Positions 53,338 to 61,226 of a stretch of 64,000 nt of DNA are shown piece by piece (position 1 is the stretch's first letter; every line of letters begins with the position of its first letter). The DNA is from Paenirhodobacter populi (GTDB lineage Bacteria; Pseudomonadota; Alphaproteobacteria; Rhodobacterales; Rhodobacteraceae), in NCBI RefSeq assembly GCF_004022215.1, contig NZ_SAUZ01000014.1, positions 1 to 64,000 of the forward strand, written 5' to 3'. The position numbers and the translations under genes were made by a program. The notes beneath the pieces were generated by a model that worked only from the letters and a program-made list of their open reading frames with translations, was not told the DNA's origin and did not search any database.

Positions 53338-54368
53338 CCCAGCAGCCCGCGATAGATGCGCACCAGTGCCGCCGCCTCGTCCTCGATACGGAAATGCGTC
53401 TCGACATGGGCGCGGGCGGCGACGGAGGCTTCTTCCAGCCGCGCCGGATTATCAAGGAAGGGCGCACAGGCCGCGGCCAGCGCCGGAACGTCGCCGGGTT
53501 CCACCAGCGCGCCCGCCCGCGGCGTCACGATCTCCTCGAAGGCGCCGACGCGGGTCGCCACCACCGGCACGCCGCAGGCCATCGCCTCGATCGGGGTCAG
53601 GCCGAAACCCTCCCACCGCTGCGGCGCCACATACAGGTCCAGCACCCGATACCAGTCGGCCATGCGATCGACCGGCACCTCGGGCGGAAAAAGGATGCGG
53701 TCCTCCAGCCCCTCGGCCTTCACCTTCGCCTTCAGCCCGTCGAGGAAGGCGCCCTGCCCCTCGGTCGCGCGGCCCATGACCAGCGCGGTGACGCCGGGCC
53801 GCGTCCGCAGCAGCTGGATCATCGCGTCGACGAAGGCATCCGTGCCCTTCTGCGCGCGGATGCGGCCATAGCAGCCGACCAGCAGCCCGCCGGGCAGGCC
53901 AAGCCGCGCCCGCAGTTCTGCGCGATCGCCGGGCGGGGTGAAGGTCTGCGTGTCGATCCCGTGGTGGATCACCGTCGAGGGCCGGTCGAGATAGGATGCC
54001 GTCTTGGCCGAGGTCGACACCACCGCATCCATCCGCGAAATCAGCCATTTGGTATAGCCCGTATGCCGCCGCTGGCTGGCCGAGGTGAACAGCAGTTTCA
54101 ACGGCATGCCGCTTGCGCGCAGTGCCAGCCCCAGCAGCATTTCCGTATTGCGCCGCGCGTGCCAGACCCGCAACCGGCGCGGCAAGAACCGCAGCCGCCA
54201 GACCGGCACATGCGGCAGCTCCGCGGGCAATCCGGGGCCGGTCGTGACGATGCCGATCATCCGCGCCTGCACCGGCACCAGCCGCACGATGGTGGCCGTC
54301 ACGCCCGACAGGCGGCGCTTCAGGTTGGGGGCGATGACCTCGATGGGATCGGGAAGGTTCTGGCTCAT
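53334..54368 (-). CDS. GT4 glycosyltransferase, LPS-core type
   Basis: This 344-aa GT-B enzyme has the C-terminal Glycos_transf_1 domain with VGCYGRIRAQKGTDAFVDAM and the donor-binding EGFGLTPIEAMACGVPVVA (E-x7-E). It resembles rhizobial LPS core mannosyl- or galactosyltransferases of the LpcC/LpsB type. The ATG at 54368 is chosen; upstream reading would pass into the modE region. It is cotranscribed with the GT29-like gene and divergent from modE over 100 bp. Confidence 0.88.
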   Translation of the reverse strand: MSQNLPDPIEVIAPNLKRRLSGVTATIVRLVPVQARMIGIVTTGPGLPAELPHVPVWRLRFLPRRLRVWHARRNTEMLLGLALRASGMPLKLLFTSASQRRHTGYTKWLISRMDAVVSTSAKTASYLDRPSTVIHHGIDTQTFTPPGDRAELRARLGLPGGLLVGCYGRIRAQKGTDAFVDAMIQLLRTRPGVTALVMGRATEGQGAFLDGLKAKVKAEGLEDRILFPPEVPVDRMADWYRVLDLYVAPQRWEGFGLTPIEAMACGVPVVATRVGAFEEIVTPRAGALVEPGDVPALAAACAPFLDNPARLEEASVAARAHVETHFRIEDEAAALVRIYRGLLG

Positions 54369-54468
54369 GCCCTCGTGTCTAGCGCGCCGCCGGGCGATTG
54401 TCTCGTGCGAAGCGCGGCCCTTGCCCCCGCCGCCGCGCTGCGACAGGATGACCGGCAAGGAGTGACCG

Positions 54469-54888
54469 ATGGACCTGACCCGCACCACATTGAGGCTCTA
54501 TTTCGGCAAGCTGGTCTTCGGCCCCGGCAAGGCCGACCTGCTCGAGGCGATCGACAGCGAAGGCTCGATCTCCGCCGCCGGGCGCCGCATGGGGATGAGC
54601 TACAAGCGCGCCTGGAGCCTTGTCGAGGAAATGAACACCTGTTTCGAAACGCCGCTGGTCGAATCCGCGCGCGGGGGCGCGCATGGCGGCGGCGCCCATC
54701 TGACCGATGCCGGGCGCGCCGTGCTGGCCGATTACCGGGCGCTGGTGTCGATCCTGCTGACGGACGGCGCGGCGCGCATCGCCGCCATCGGCGCGCGCGT
54801 CGGCGGGGCACAGGCCGGGGGCGCGCAGGTTGAAGGATCACAGGTTGACGACTCTCAGGCCGAAGGCGATGTGGCCCAACAGAAATAG
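54469..54888 (+). CDS. ModE-like molybdate-responsive regulator, DNA-binding domain only
   Basis: This 139-aa protein has the winged helix of ModE: GKADLLEAIDSEGSISAAGR, then RMGMSYKRAWSLVEEMNTCF and GAHLTDAGRAVLADY. E. coli ModE has two additional molybdate-binding Mop domains (262 aa); here only a 35-residue low-complexity tail (GAQAGGAQVEGSQVDD) follows. It may sense molybdate through another protein or act differently. It precedes modABC (69-bp gap with a ModE-box-like dyad). Rhodobacter capsulatus has related regulators (MopA/MopB). Confidence 0.85.
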   Translation: MDLTRTTLRLYFGKLVFGPGKADLLEAIDSEGSISAAGRRMGMSYKRAWSLVEEMNTCFETPLVESARGGAHGGGAHLTDAGRAVLADYRALVSILLTDGAARIAAIGARVGGAQAGGAQVEGSQVDDSQAEGDVAQQK

Positions 54889-54911
54889 CGCTTGCGACGG
54901 CAGGGCGCGGG

Positions 54912-54936
54912 CGGCTATGTTTCGCCGGACATATCG
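54912..54936. promoter_or_regulatory. ModE-box-like inverted repeat upstream of modA
   Basis: TATGT and ACATA face each other across TTCGCCGG, within CGGCTATGT...ACATATCG. This recalls the CG-TATAT...ATATA-CG layout of Mo boxes. It is 21 bp before the modA ATG and could be a site for repression by molybdate. Confidence 0.4.
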
Positions 54937-54956
54937 TTTCGGGAGACCTTGATCCA

Positions 54957-55700
54957 ATGCGTATCGCACCCCTGTCCTTCGGCCTGATGCTGGCCCTGTC
55001 CACGCCGGTTCTGGCGGATCCGGTGATCTTCGCCGCCGCCTCGCTGAAGACCGCGCTGGATGAGATCGCCACCGATTTCACCGCCGAAAGCGGGGTGAAG
55101 CCGCTGATTTCCTATGACGGCTCGGGCGCACTCGCGAAACAGATCCTGGCCGATGCGCCGGCGGACATGTTCATCTCGGCCGCGACGGACTGGATGGATC
55201 AGGTCGAAAAGGCCGAATACATCCTGCCCGGCACGCGCGAGGATTTTCTGGGCAACACGCTCGTGCTGATTTCCGACAAGGCCGATCCGGTCGAAATCGC
55301 CGATCTGCCCGAAAAGCTCGGCTCCGAGCATATCGCGATGGGGCTGCTCGATTCCGTGCCCGCCGGCCAGTATGGCAAGGCCGCGCTGACCCATCTGGGC
55401 CTGTGGGAGAAGATCGAGCCGCAGGTGGCGCAGGCGCAGAACGTGCGCGCGGCGCTGGCCCTCGTCGCCTCGGGCGAGGCGCCCTACGGCATCGTCTACA
55501 AGACCGACGCCGCGGCCGAGCCCAAGGTCCATGTCGTCGCGACCTTCCCGGAAGGCAGCTACCCGGCCATCACCTATCCGATCGCGCTGCTCAAGGCCGG
55601 TCCCGATGCCGAAGGCGCCAAGGCCTTCTACGACTATCTGACCACGCCGAAGGCGACCGCCCTTCTGGAACAGCAGGGTTTCGAGATCCTCAAGAAGTAA
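54957..55700 (+). CDS. modA: Molybdate ABC transporter substrate-binding protein
   Basis: This 247-aa periplasmic protein has a signal MRIAPLSFGLMLALSTPVLA. The mature part reads VIFAAASLKTALDEIATDF, with Ser residues that bind the oxyanion, and has KADPVEIADLPEK and YPIALLKAGPDAEGAKAFYD. ModA captures molybdate or tungstate. It is followed 10 bp later by modB. It is a full-length typical family member. Confidence 0.95.
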   Translation: MRIAPLSFGLMLALSTPVLADPVIFAAASLKTALDEIATDFTAESGVKPLISYDGSGALAKQILADAPADMFISAATDWMDQVEKAEYILPGTREDFLGNTLVLISDKADPVEIADLPEKLGSEHIAMGLLDSVPAGQYGKAALTHLGLWEKIEPQVAQAQNVRAALALVASGEAPYGIVYKTDAAAEPKVHVVATFPEGSYPAITYPIALLKAGPDAEGAKAFYDYLTTPKATALLEQQGFEILKK

Positions 55701-55710
55701 GCAAGACGGC

Positions 55711-56409
55711 GTGGACAATATCCTCAGCCCGGATGAATGGACGGCGCTGATGCTGTCGCTCAAGGTCTCCACCATCGCGGTGGGGGCCTCTTTGCCGTTG
55801 GGCGTCTGGGTCGCGGCGCTGCTGGCGCGGTCGAACATGCCGGGGCTGTGGATCGTCAATGCGATCGTCCATCTGCCGCTGATCCTGCCGCCCGTCGTCA
55901 CCGGCTATGCGCTGCTTTTGACCTTCGGGCGCAGGGGCTTCATCGGCCAGTATCTGGATCAATATCTGGGCTTCACCTTCGCCTTCCAATGGACCGGGGC
56001 GGCGCTGGCGGCGGCGGTGATGAGCTTCCCGCTCATGGTCCGCGCCATCCGTCTGGCGATCGAGGCGGTGGACCCCAAGCTGGAACACGCGGCCTCGACC
56101 CTCGGCGCCTCGCGGATCGAGGTGTTCTTCACCGTGACGCTACCCCTGATCCTGCCCGGGGTCATCGCCGGGATGATCCTTGCCTTCGCCAAGGCGATGG
56201 GGGAATTCGGCGCGACGATCACCTTCGTCTCGAACATCCCGGGGCGGACGCAGACGCTGCCCTCCGCGATCTATTCGTTCCTGCAGGTGCCGGGGGCCGA
56301 GCTGCAGGCCGCCCGCCTTGCCGGGATTTCCGTCGTGGTGGCGGTGGGGGCGCTTGTCATCTCGGAATTCGTCGCACGGCGGGTGGCGAAGCGGATCGGG
56401 GGCGCGTGA
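55711..56409 (+). CDS. modB: Molybdate ABC transporter permease
   Basis: This 232-aa inner membrane protein with about five helices starts at GTG. The EAA loop reads EHAASTLGASRIEVFFTVTL, preceding the Gly that contacts ModC. The LPLILPPVVTGYALLLTFGR region is typical for ModB. It forms the channel of the ModABC importer. The TGA stop overlaps the ATG of modC (TGATG). Confidence 0.95.
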   Translation: MDNILSPDEWTALMLSLKVSTIAVGASLPLGVWVAALLARSNMPGLWIVNAIVHLPLILPPVVTGYALLLTFGRRGFIGQYLDQYLGFTFAFQWTGAALAAAVMSFPLMVRAIRLAIEAVDPKLEHAASTLGASRIEVFFTVTLPLILPGVIAGMILAFAKAMGEFGATITFVSNIPGRTQTLPSAIYSFLQVPGAELQAARLAGISVVVAVGALVISEFVARRVAKRIGGA

Positions 56410-57485
56410 TGCTCGAAGTCTCGCTGCGCCACGATTTCGGCAGCTTTTCCGTCGATGTCGATTTCACCGCGCCCAAGGGGGTGACGGCACTGTTCGGCGC
56501 CTCGGGCGCGGGGAAGACCACGGTCGTCAACGCCGTCGCCGGGCTGTTCCGCCCCGCGCAAGGCCGCATCACCGCCGAGGGTGTCACGCTGTTCGACACC
56601 GACAAACACATCAACCTGCCGCCGCGCAAGCGCCGCGTGGGCTATGTGTTTCAGGAGCCCCGGTTGTTTCCGCATATGTCGGTGCGGTCGAACCTGCTCT
56701 ATGGCGCGCGGTTCGCGCCGCGCGATGCGACGGGGCCGGATTTCGACGCGGTGATCGGCATGCTGGGCATCGGCGCGCTGCTCGACCGACGGCCGGGGGC
56801 GCTGTCGGGCGGGGAAAAGTCGCGCGTCTCGCTTGGCCGGGCGCTGCTGTCGAAACCGCGGATGCTCTTGATGGACGAACCGCTTGCGGCGCTCGATGCG
56901 CCGCGGCGGGAGGAGATCCTGCCCTTCCTCGAATCCCTGCGCGATGCCGGAATGCCGGTGCTGCTGGTCAGCCATTCGATCGCCGAGGTGGCGCGGCTCG
57001 CCTCGACCGTGGTGCTGCTGTCGAAGGGGCGCGTCATCGCCTCGGGTCCGACGGGGGAAATCCTGTCCGATCCGGCGCTGGCGCCGCGCTTCGGCGCGGG
57101 CGAGGCGGGGGCGATCATCACCGCGCACACCGCCGGGCGCGATGCCGACGGGCTCATCCGGTTGGAAACGGCGGGCGGTCCGGTCTGGGTGACCGACGCG
57201 CCCGAGGCGGCCCATCTGCGCCTGCGGATCCAGGCCTCGGACGTGATCCTGTCGCGCGAGGCGCCGGCGGGCCTTTCCGCGCTGAACGTGCTCACCGGCA
57301 CCATCCGCCGGATCGAGGAAGAGGCCGACGGCCGGGCCTTCGTCCAGATCGCCATCGGCGATGAGGCGATCCTGTCGCGCGTCACCCTGCGATCCGTGCG
57401 GGCGCTTGGCCTTGCGCCGGGCGTCGCCTGCCATGCCATCGTGAAATCGGTGGCGGTCAGCCGCGACGATCTGGCGGAAATCTGA
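56409..57485 (+). CDS. modC: Molybdate ABC transporter ATP-binding protein
   Basis: This 358-aa ATPase has Walker A GASGAGKTT, Q-loop VGYVFQEPRLFPHMSV, signature ALSGGEKSRVSLGRALL, Walker B LLMDEPLAALD and H-loop VSHSIAEVARL. The C-terminal part (about 290-358) is a TOBE/Mop domain (LSALNVLTGTIRRIEEEADG) that can bind molybdate and regulate activity. It completes modABC. A GC-rich stem 9 bp past the stop, with its T run on the minus strand, marks the gap to the convergent heat-shock gene. Confidence 0.95.
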   Translation: MLEVSLRHDFGSFSVDVDFTAPKGVTALFGASGAGKTTVVNAVAGLFRPAQGRITAEGVTLFDTDKHINLPPRKRRVGYVFQEPRLFPHMSVRSNLLYGARFAPRDATGPDFDAVIGMLGIGALLDRRPGALSGGEKSRVSLGRALLSKPRMLLMDEPLAALDAPRREEILPFLESLRDAGMPVLLVSHSIAEVARLASTVVLLSKGRVIASGPTGEILSDPALAPRFGAGEAGAIITAHTAGRDADGLIRLETAGGPVWVTDAPEAAHLRLRIQASDVILSREAPAGLSALNVLTGTIRRIEEEADGRAFVQIAIGDEAILSRVTLRSVRALGLAPGVACHAIVKSVAVSRDDLAEI

Positions 57486-57489
57486 CACG

Positions 57490-57516
57490 AAAAAGGGCGC
57501 GGGAAATCCCGCGCCC
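57490..57516 (-). terminator. Intrinsic terminator between modC and the heat-shock gene
   Basis: Perfect nine-pair stem GGGCGCGGG/CCCGCGCCC with a four-base loop. Read on the minus strand it is followed by TTTTT, so it should end the small heat-shock gene transcript; it may also serve modC. Confidence 0.8.
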
Positions 57517-57541
57517 GGCACCATTTACTTCAGACCAACAC

Positions 57542-58045
57542 TCAGGCCTGAACAGGTTCGGCGGCCTCGGCCGGCTTCGCCTCGACGGATTTGGCCTCGA
57601 CGGGTTGGGCTTCGACAGCCTTGCCCCCGGAGATCTCGATCCGGCGCGGTTTCAGCGCCTCGGGCACTTCGCGGACAAGGTCGATATTCAGCATACCGTC
57701 CTCATGCGAGGCCCCCGTGACCTTCATGTGATCGGCGAGCGCGAACCGGCGTTCAAACGCACGGGTGGCGATGCCGCGATGCAGGAAGGTCTTGTCCTCG
57801 ACCTCTTCGGTCTTGCGACCTGTCACGATCAGCGCACCGTCCTTCAGATCGACCGACAGTTCATCCGAGCCGAAGCCCGCAACGGCGATCGAAATGCGAT
57901 AGCCGTTTTCCGCTGTCTTCTCGATGTTGTAGGGCGGATAGGTGGGTTGCGCGAGGTCCGCGGACAGGGCACGATCCATCAGGTCGGCGACACGGTCAAA
58001 GCCGACGGTAGCGCGATAAAGCGGCGAGAAATCAAAAGTACGCAT
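57542..58045 (-). CDS. Small heat-shock protein (Hsp20/IbpA family)
   Basis: This 167-aa chaperone starts MRTFDFSPLYRATVGFDRVA, like IbpA. The alpha-crystallin domain (about 40-135) has PPYNIEKTAENGYRISIAVA, FLHRGIATRAFERRFALADH and DGMLNIDLVREVPEALKP. It holds aggregating proteins for DnaK/ClpB refolding. An acidic Ala/Glu/Pro tail with VEAQPVEAKSVEAKPAEAAE repeats ends the protein. The ATG at 58045 is preferred because AGAGG lies 9 nt upstream; another at 58054 has none at proper spacing. A sigma32-like promoter and a ROSE-like hairpin precede it. Confidence 0.93.
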   Translation of the reverse strand: MRTFDFSPLYRATVGFDRVADLMDRALSADLAQPTYPPYNIEKTAENGYRISIAVAGFGSDELSVDLKDGALIVTGRKTEEVEDKTFLHRGIATRAFERRFALADHMKVTGASHEDGMLNIDLVREVPEALKPRRIEISGGKAVEAQPVEAKSVEAKPAEAAEPVQA

Positions 58046-58050
58046 GGTTT

Positions 58051-58099
58051 TCATCCTCTTGGAGCGATGACATTGCGCCCTCCCCATCCGGGGCAGGGC
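58051..58099 (-). promoter_or_regulatory. ROSE-like RNA thermometer before the Hsp20 gene
   Basis: The last leader hairpin (58051-58070, minus strand) is UCAUC, a bulged G, CUC, loop CAA, then GAGGAUGA. The GAGG ribosome binding site is paired opposite UCGCU, which matches the ROSE consensus UYGCU with its bulged G. A second hairpin (58077-58099) is GCCC(U)...CCCC-ggau-GGGG...GGGC. ROSE elements repress small heat-shock genes at normal temperature and melt on warming. Confidence 0.65.
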
Positions 58100-58140
58100 A
58101 TGGTTTCCACCGGGACCCGTAGCGGCATCCCGATGACTGG

Positions 58141-58170
58141 AATCTGGGAAGCACCGGGCCTGCTTTCAAG
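58141..58170 (-). promoter_or_regulatory. Sigma32-type (RpoH) promoter of the Hsp20 gene
   Basis: CTTGAAA (58164-58170) and CCCAGATT (58141-58148) on the minus strand, with 15 bp between them, fit the CTTGAAA-N(13-17)-CCCATnT pattern. The leader would be about 90 nt. Confidence 0.6.
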
Positions 58171-58266
58171 ATATTCGCAAGGGAGGATGCGAAATTTCGG
58201 ATCTTCTCGCAGCCGGTTCCCGGCTGTATCAGGGGCGAAACCGCCGCCCTCCCCCAATCCGGTTCC

Positions 58267-58977
58267 GTGATGACCTATCTGACCTCTTTCCACCTCGGCC
58301 CGCTGGGGCCTGCCGATCTTGGGGCGCTCATCGCGCTCGTCTCCGCCTGGCTCTGGATCGGCTGGCTGACGGAGCATCCGCCCAAGCACCGCAACTCCGT
58401 CGGCAAGCTGATGGAGGCCTATCGCCGCGAATGGATGCGCCAATTGGTCACCCGGCAGCCGCGGCTGTTCGACGGGCAGATGGTGGACGGGTTGCGGCAG
58501 TCGACGACCTTCTTCGCCTCGACCGCGCTGATCGCCATCGGCGGCGGGCTGGCGCTGATCGGCAATCCCGAGCAGATCACCGATCTGGCGCAGGAATTCG
58601 CCATCGCCTCGGGGCCGAAGCTGTTGTGGGAAACGCGGATCCTGACGGCGGTGATGTTCGGCGCCAACGCCTTCCTGAAATTCGTCTGGTCGCACCGGCT
58701 GTTCAGCTATGCGGCGATCGTCATGGCTTCGGTGCCGAACGATGCGTCGGACCCGCTGGCCTATCCGCGCGCTGCCCAGGCCGCGCGGGTCAACATCAAC
58801 GCCGCGAAAAGTTTCAACCGCGGGCTCCGGTCGGTCTATTTCGCGCTGGCCTCGCTCGCCTGGCTTCTGGGGCCGGAAATGCTGTTCGCGGCGACGGTCT
58901 TTACCACCGGGATGCTGTGGCGGCGCGAATTCGCCTCGGTCGCGCGGAGGGCGCTGCTGGACAATCCGCCGAAGTAG
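58267..58977 (+). CDS. DUF599 membrane protein
   Basis: This 236-aa protein has about four helices: DLGALIALVSAWLWIGWLT, STTFFASTALIAIGGGLALI, the AVMFGANAFLKFVW region, and a last pair at SVYFALASLAWLLGPEMLFA. The DUF599 family is widespread in alphaproteobacteria with no known role. RREWMRQLVTRQPRLFDGQM is a conserved cytoplasmic loop. Start may be GTG 58267 or ATG 58270. It is divergent from the heat-shock gene and followed by repeat copy I. Confidence 0.85.
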   Translation: MMTYLTSFHLGPLGPADLGALIALVSAWLWIGWLTEHPPKHRNSVGKLMEAYRREWMRQLVTRQPRLFDGQMVDGLRQSTTFFASTALIAIGGGLALIGNPEQITDLAQEFAIASGPKLLWETRILTAVMFGANAFLKFVWSHRLFSYAAIVMASVPNDASDPLAYPRAAQAARVNINAAKSFNRGLRSVYFALASLAWLLGPEMLFAATVFTTGMLWRREFASVARRALLDNPPK

Positions 58978-58997
58978 GGCCGGGCGGAGAGGGCGGC

Positions 58998-59059
58998 AGG
59001 GGGCCAGCCCCCTCGCCCGTTCCGGGCTCACCCCCGGGATATTTATGGAAACACGAAAG
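58998..59059 (+). repeat. Dispersed 3'-end repeat, copy I (subtype I)
   Basis: AGGGGGC-ca-GCCCCCT hairpin, GCCCG-ttc-CGGGC hairpin, TCACCCCCGGGATATTTATG, GAAACACGAAAG. It starts 20 nt past the DUF599 stop on the same strand and matches copy C over its full length. Confidence 0.85.
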
Positions 59060-59132
59060 GGAGGGGCGTCGCGGGACGGCATGCGTTCCGCGCAAGAACA
59101 GACGCCGCAAAGCGATGTGTGTCGGTCCCCGG

Positions 59133-61226
59133 TCAGGCGCGGCGGCGGCCGCGCCCCTCGACCAGCCAGGCGCCGAGCGTCAGCCCCGCCGCAAGGATCA
59201 GCCAGGCCCAGGCCGGCAGCACCGGCACCACCCGCAGGTCGGTCACCGAGCTTGCGCCGCGCGGGGTGACGCCGATCCAGCCCGAGCCGGCGGCAAGGCG
59301 CCCCTCGCTCACCCGGCGCACGGCGGGGACGCCGTCTTCCAGATGCGCCACCCCGCCGTGCGAGGCCTGTATCGCCGCCCGCATCGGTTCGTCGCTGGCG
59401 ATGGTGCGTTCGAATTCCCGCGGGCTTGCCGGGCCGAGCGCCACCACTCGTTCCAGATCGCCCTGCTTCAGCCGGTAGAGCCCGGCCTCGGGCGCCTGCC
59501 AATGGGCGGCAAACCGCCCCGGACCGGCGGGGGTGAGCGTGACCTCCTGCGTCGCGCCGTCGGGCAGGGTCACGGTCACCGGCGGGGTTTCGTCCGCCAT
59601 CGTGCGGCGGATCACGTTGACCGTCAGGCTGCCGGGTTCGACCGTCGCCTGAAGGGCCTCTTCCTCCAGATCCGGCTCCTTCATTTCCCAATGCGCGATG
59701 CGGCGCAGCAGTTCGAGTTGCGGCCCGCCCTCGTCATAGCCCCGCGCCCAGAGCCACGGGTGATCCGAGGCCAAGAGCGCCACCCGCCCCTTGCCCGCGC
59801 GCGACAGCACCAGAAGGGGCGACTCGTCCACGCCCTTCATCACCACCTCGCCAGTGGCATCGGTCAGCTCGATCTGCCGGAGCCAGCGGCCCCAGTGCTT
59901 GTCGCCGGGATCGCCCTCGGGCGGCGGCGCGCCGTCGAGCCCCGCCGTCACCGGATGGCGCAGGCCAAGTTCCGTCGGGCGCGGCAGGAAGGATTCGGAC
60001 AGCACCCGGCCCGTCGGCCGCGCGGGCATGATGTCGCCCAGAGGCGTCTGCCACAGGCTTTCGACCGTGGCGAATTCCGGCCCCGCCGAGACGAGGATCG
60101 CGCCCCCCCGTTCGACGTAATCTCGGATCGAGCGGAAGTAGGAGGCGGGCAGGATCCCCCGCTCGCCGTAGCGGTCAAAGATGATCAGGTCGAATTCGTC
60201 GATCTTGTCGATGAACAGCTCCTGCGTCGGGAAGGCGATCAGAGACAGTTCCGACACCGGCACGCCGTCCTGCTTCTCCGGCGGGCGGAGGATGGTGAAA
60301 TGCACCAGATCCACCCCGGCATCGGATTTCAAGAGGTTGCGCCAGGTGCGTTCGCCGGCATGCGGCTCGCCCGAGACCAGCAGCACCCGCAGCCGGTCGC
60401 GCACGCCGTTGATCTGCACCACGGCAGTGTTGTTGCGGTCGGTCAGCTCGCCCTCGACCGGGGCCACGGAAAACTGCACGACATTCTGCCCGCCATGTTC
60501 CAGCTTCAGCGGCAGTTCCAGATCCTGTCCGACCTGCACGCGGTAGTCCTGCGCCGCGCCCCCGTCGATCGAGACGGTCAGATCCGCCGTCGTTCCGGCC
60601 GAGGCGGGGACCATGCCCTCGTCCTCGACATGCAGCTGGATCCGGGTTTCCTCGCCGATGATGCCGAAGGCGGGGGCGGTCTGGATCACCAGCCGCCGGT
60701 CCCAGTCCCGGCGATGGCCGGTCAGCACCATGTGCAGCGGCGCGGGCATGTCGGGGGTCAGTTCGGCGTCGTGGACCTGTCCGTCGCTGACCACGATGGC
60801 GCCCGCCACGCGGGATCGCGGCTCGGCCGCCAGCGCCTCGGCCAGCGCGGCGCCGATCTGCGTGCCGCCGTTCTGCGCGCCGTCATGCACGGTGACGCGG
60901 CGCAGTTCGGTATTCGGCAGCGCGGCGATTTCCGTGCTCAGCCGGTCCACCGCCGCATCGGTCTGGGCCGAACGGTCCGACAGGTCCTGCGAGGCCGTCC
61001 GGTCATCGACCAGCAGCACGATATCCGACAGGGGCTGGCGTTCCTCATTCTGCAACGAGGGCTGCGCCAGCGCCGCCAGCAGCGCCAGCGCCGCCAGCCC
61101 GCGAAGCGCCCAGCCCCGCAGCCCGCGCCACAGCGCAAGGGCCACGAGCAGCACCGCCACCCCGGCCCCCGCCGCGATCACCACCCATGGCAGCAGCGGC
61201 GCAAAGATCACGCTCATCCCGGTCAT
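59133..61226 (-). CDS. Large membrane protein, glutamine amidotransferase-like
   Basis: This 697-aa protein has two or three N-terminal helices (LLPWVVIAAGAGVAVLLVAL and GWALRGLAALALLAALAQPS), a VWA-like segment SDIVLLVDDRTASQ, a central class I glutamine-amidotransferase-like domain (about 320-540, with DLIIFDRYGERGILPASYF) and a C-terminal helix just before an Arg-rich end. The amidotransferase catalytic Cys is not evident, as is common in this group. It is coupled by ATGA to the DUF4159 gene. Such genes follow DUF58 and BatA-type genes in alphaproteobacteria; the function is unknown. Confidence 0.82.
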   Translation of the reverse strand: MTGMSVIFAPLLPWVVIAAGAGVAVLLVALALWRGLRGWALRGLAALALLAALAQPSLQNEERQPLSDIVLLVDDRTASQDLSDRSAQTDAAVDRLSTEIAALPNTELRRVTVHDGAQNGGTQIGAALAEALAAEPRSRVAGAIVVSDGQVHDAELTPDMPAPLHMVLTGHRRDWDRRLVIQTAPAFGIIGEETRIQLHVEDEGMVPASAGTTADLTVSIDGGAAQDYRVQVGQDLELPLKLEHGGQNVVQFSVAPVEGELTDRNNTAVVQINGVRDRLRVLLVSGEPHAGERTWRNLLKSDAGVDLVHFTILRPPEKQDGVPVSELSLIAFPTQELFIDKIDEFDLIIFDRYGERGILPASYFRSIRDYVERGGAILVSAGPEFATVESLWQTPLGDIMPARPTGRVLSESFLPRPTELGLRHPVTAGLDGAPPPEGDPGDKHWGRWLRQIELTDATGEVVMKGVDESPLLVLSRAGKGRVALLASDHPWLWARGYDEGGPQLELLRRIAHWEMKEPDLEEEALQATVEPGSLTVNVIRRTMADETPPVTVTLPDGATQEVTLTPAGPGRFAAHWQAPEAGLYRLKQGDLERVVALGPASPREFERTIASDEPMRAAIQASHGGVAHLEDGVPAVRRVSEGRLAAGSGWIGVTPRGASSVTDLRVVPVLPAWAWLILAAGLTLGAWLVEGRGRRRA

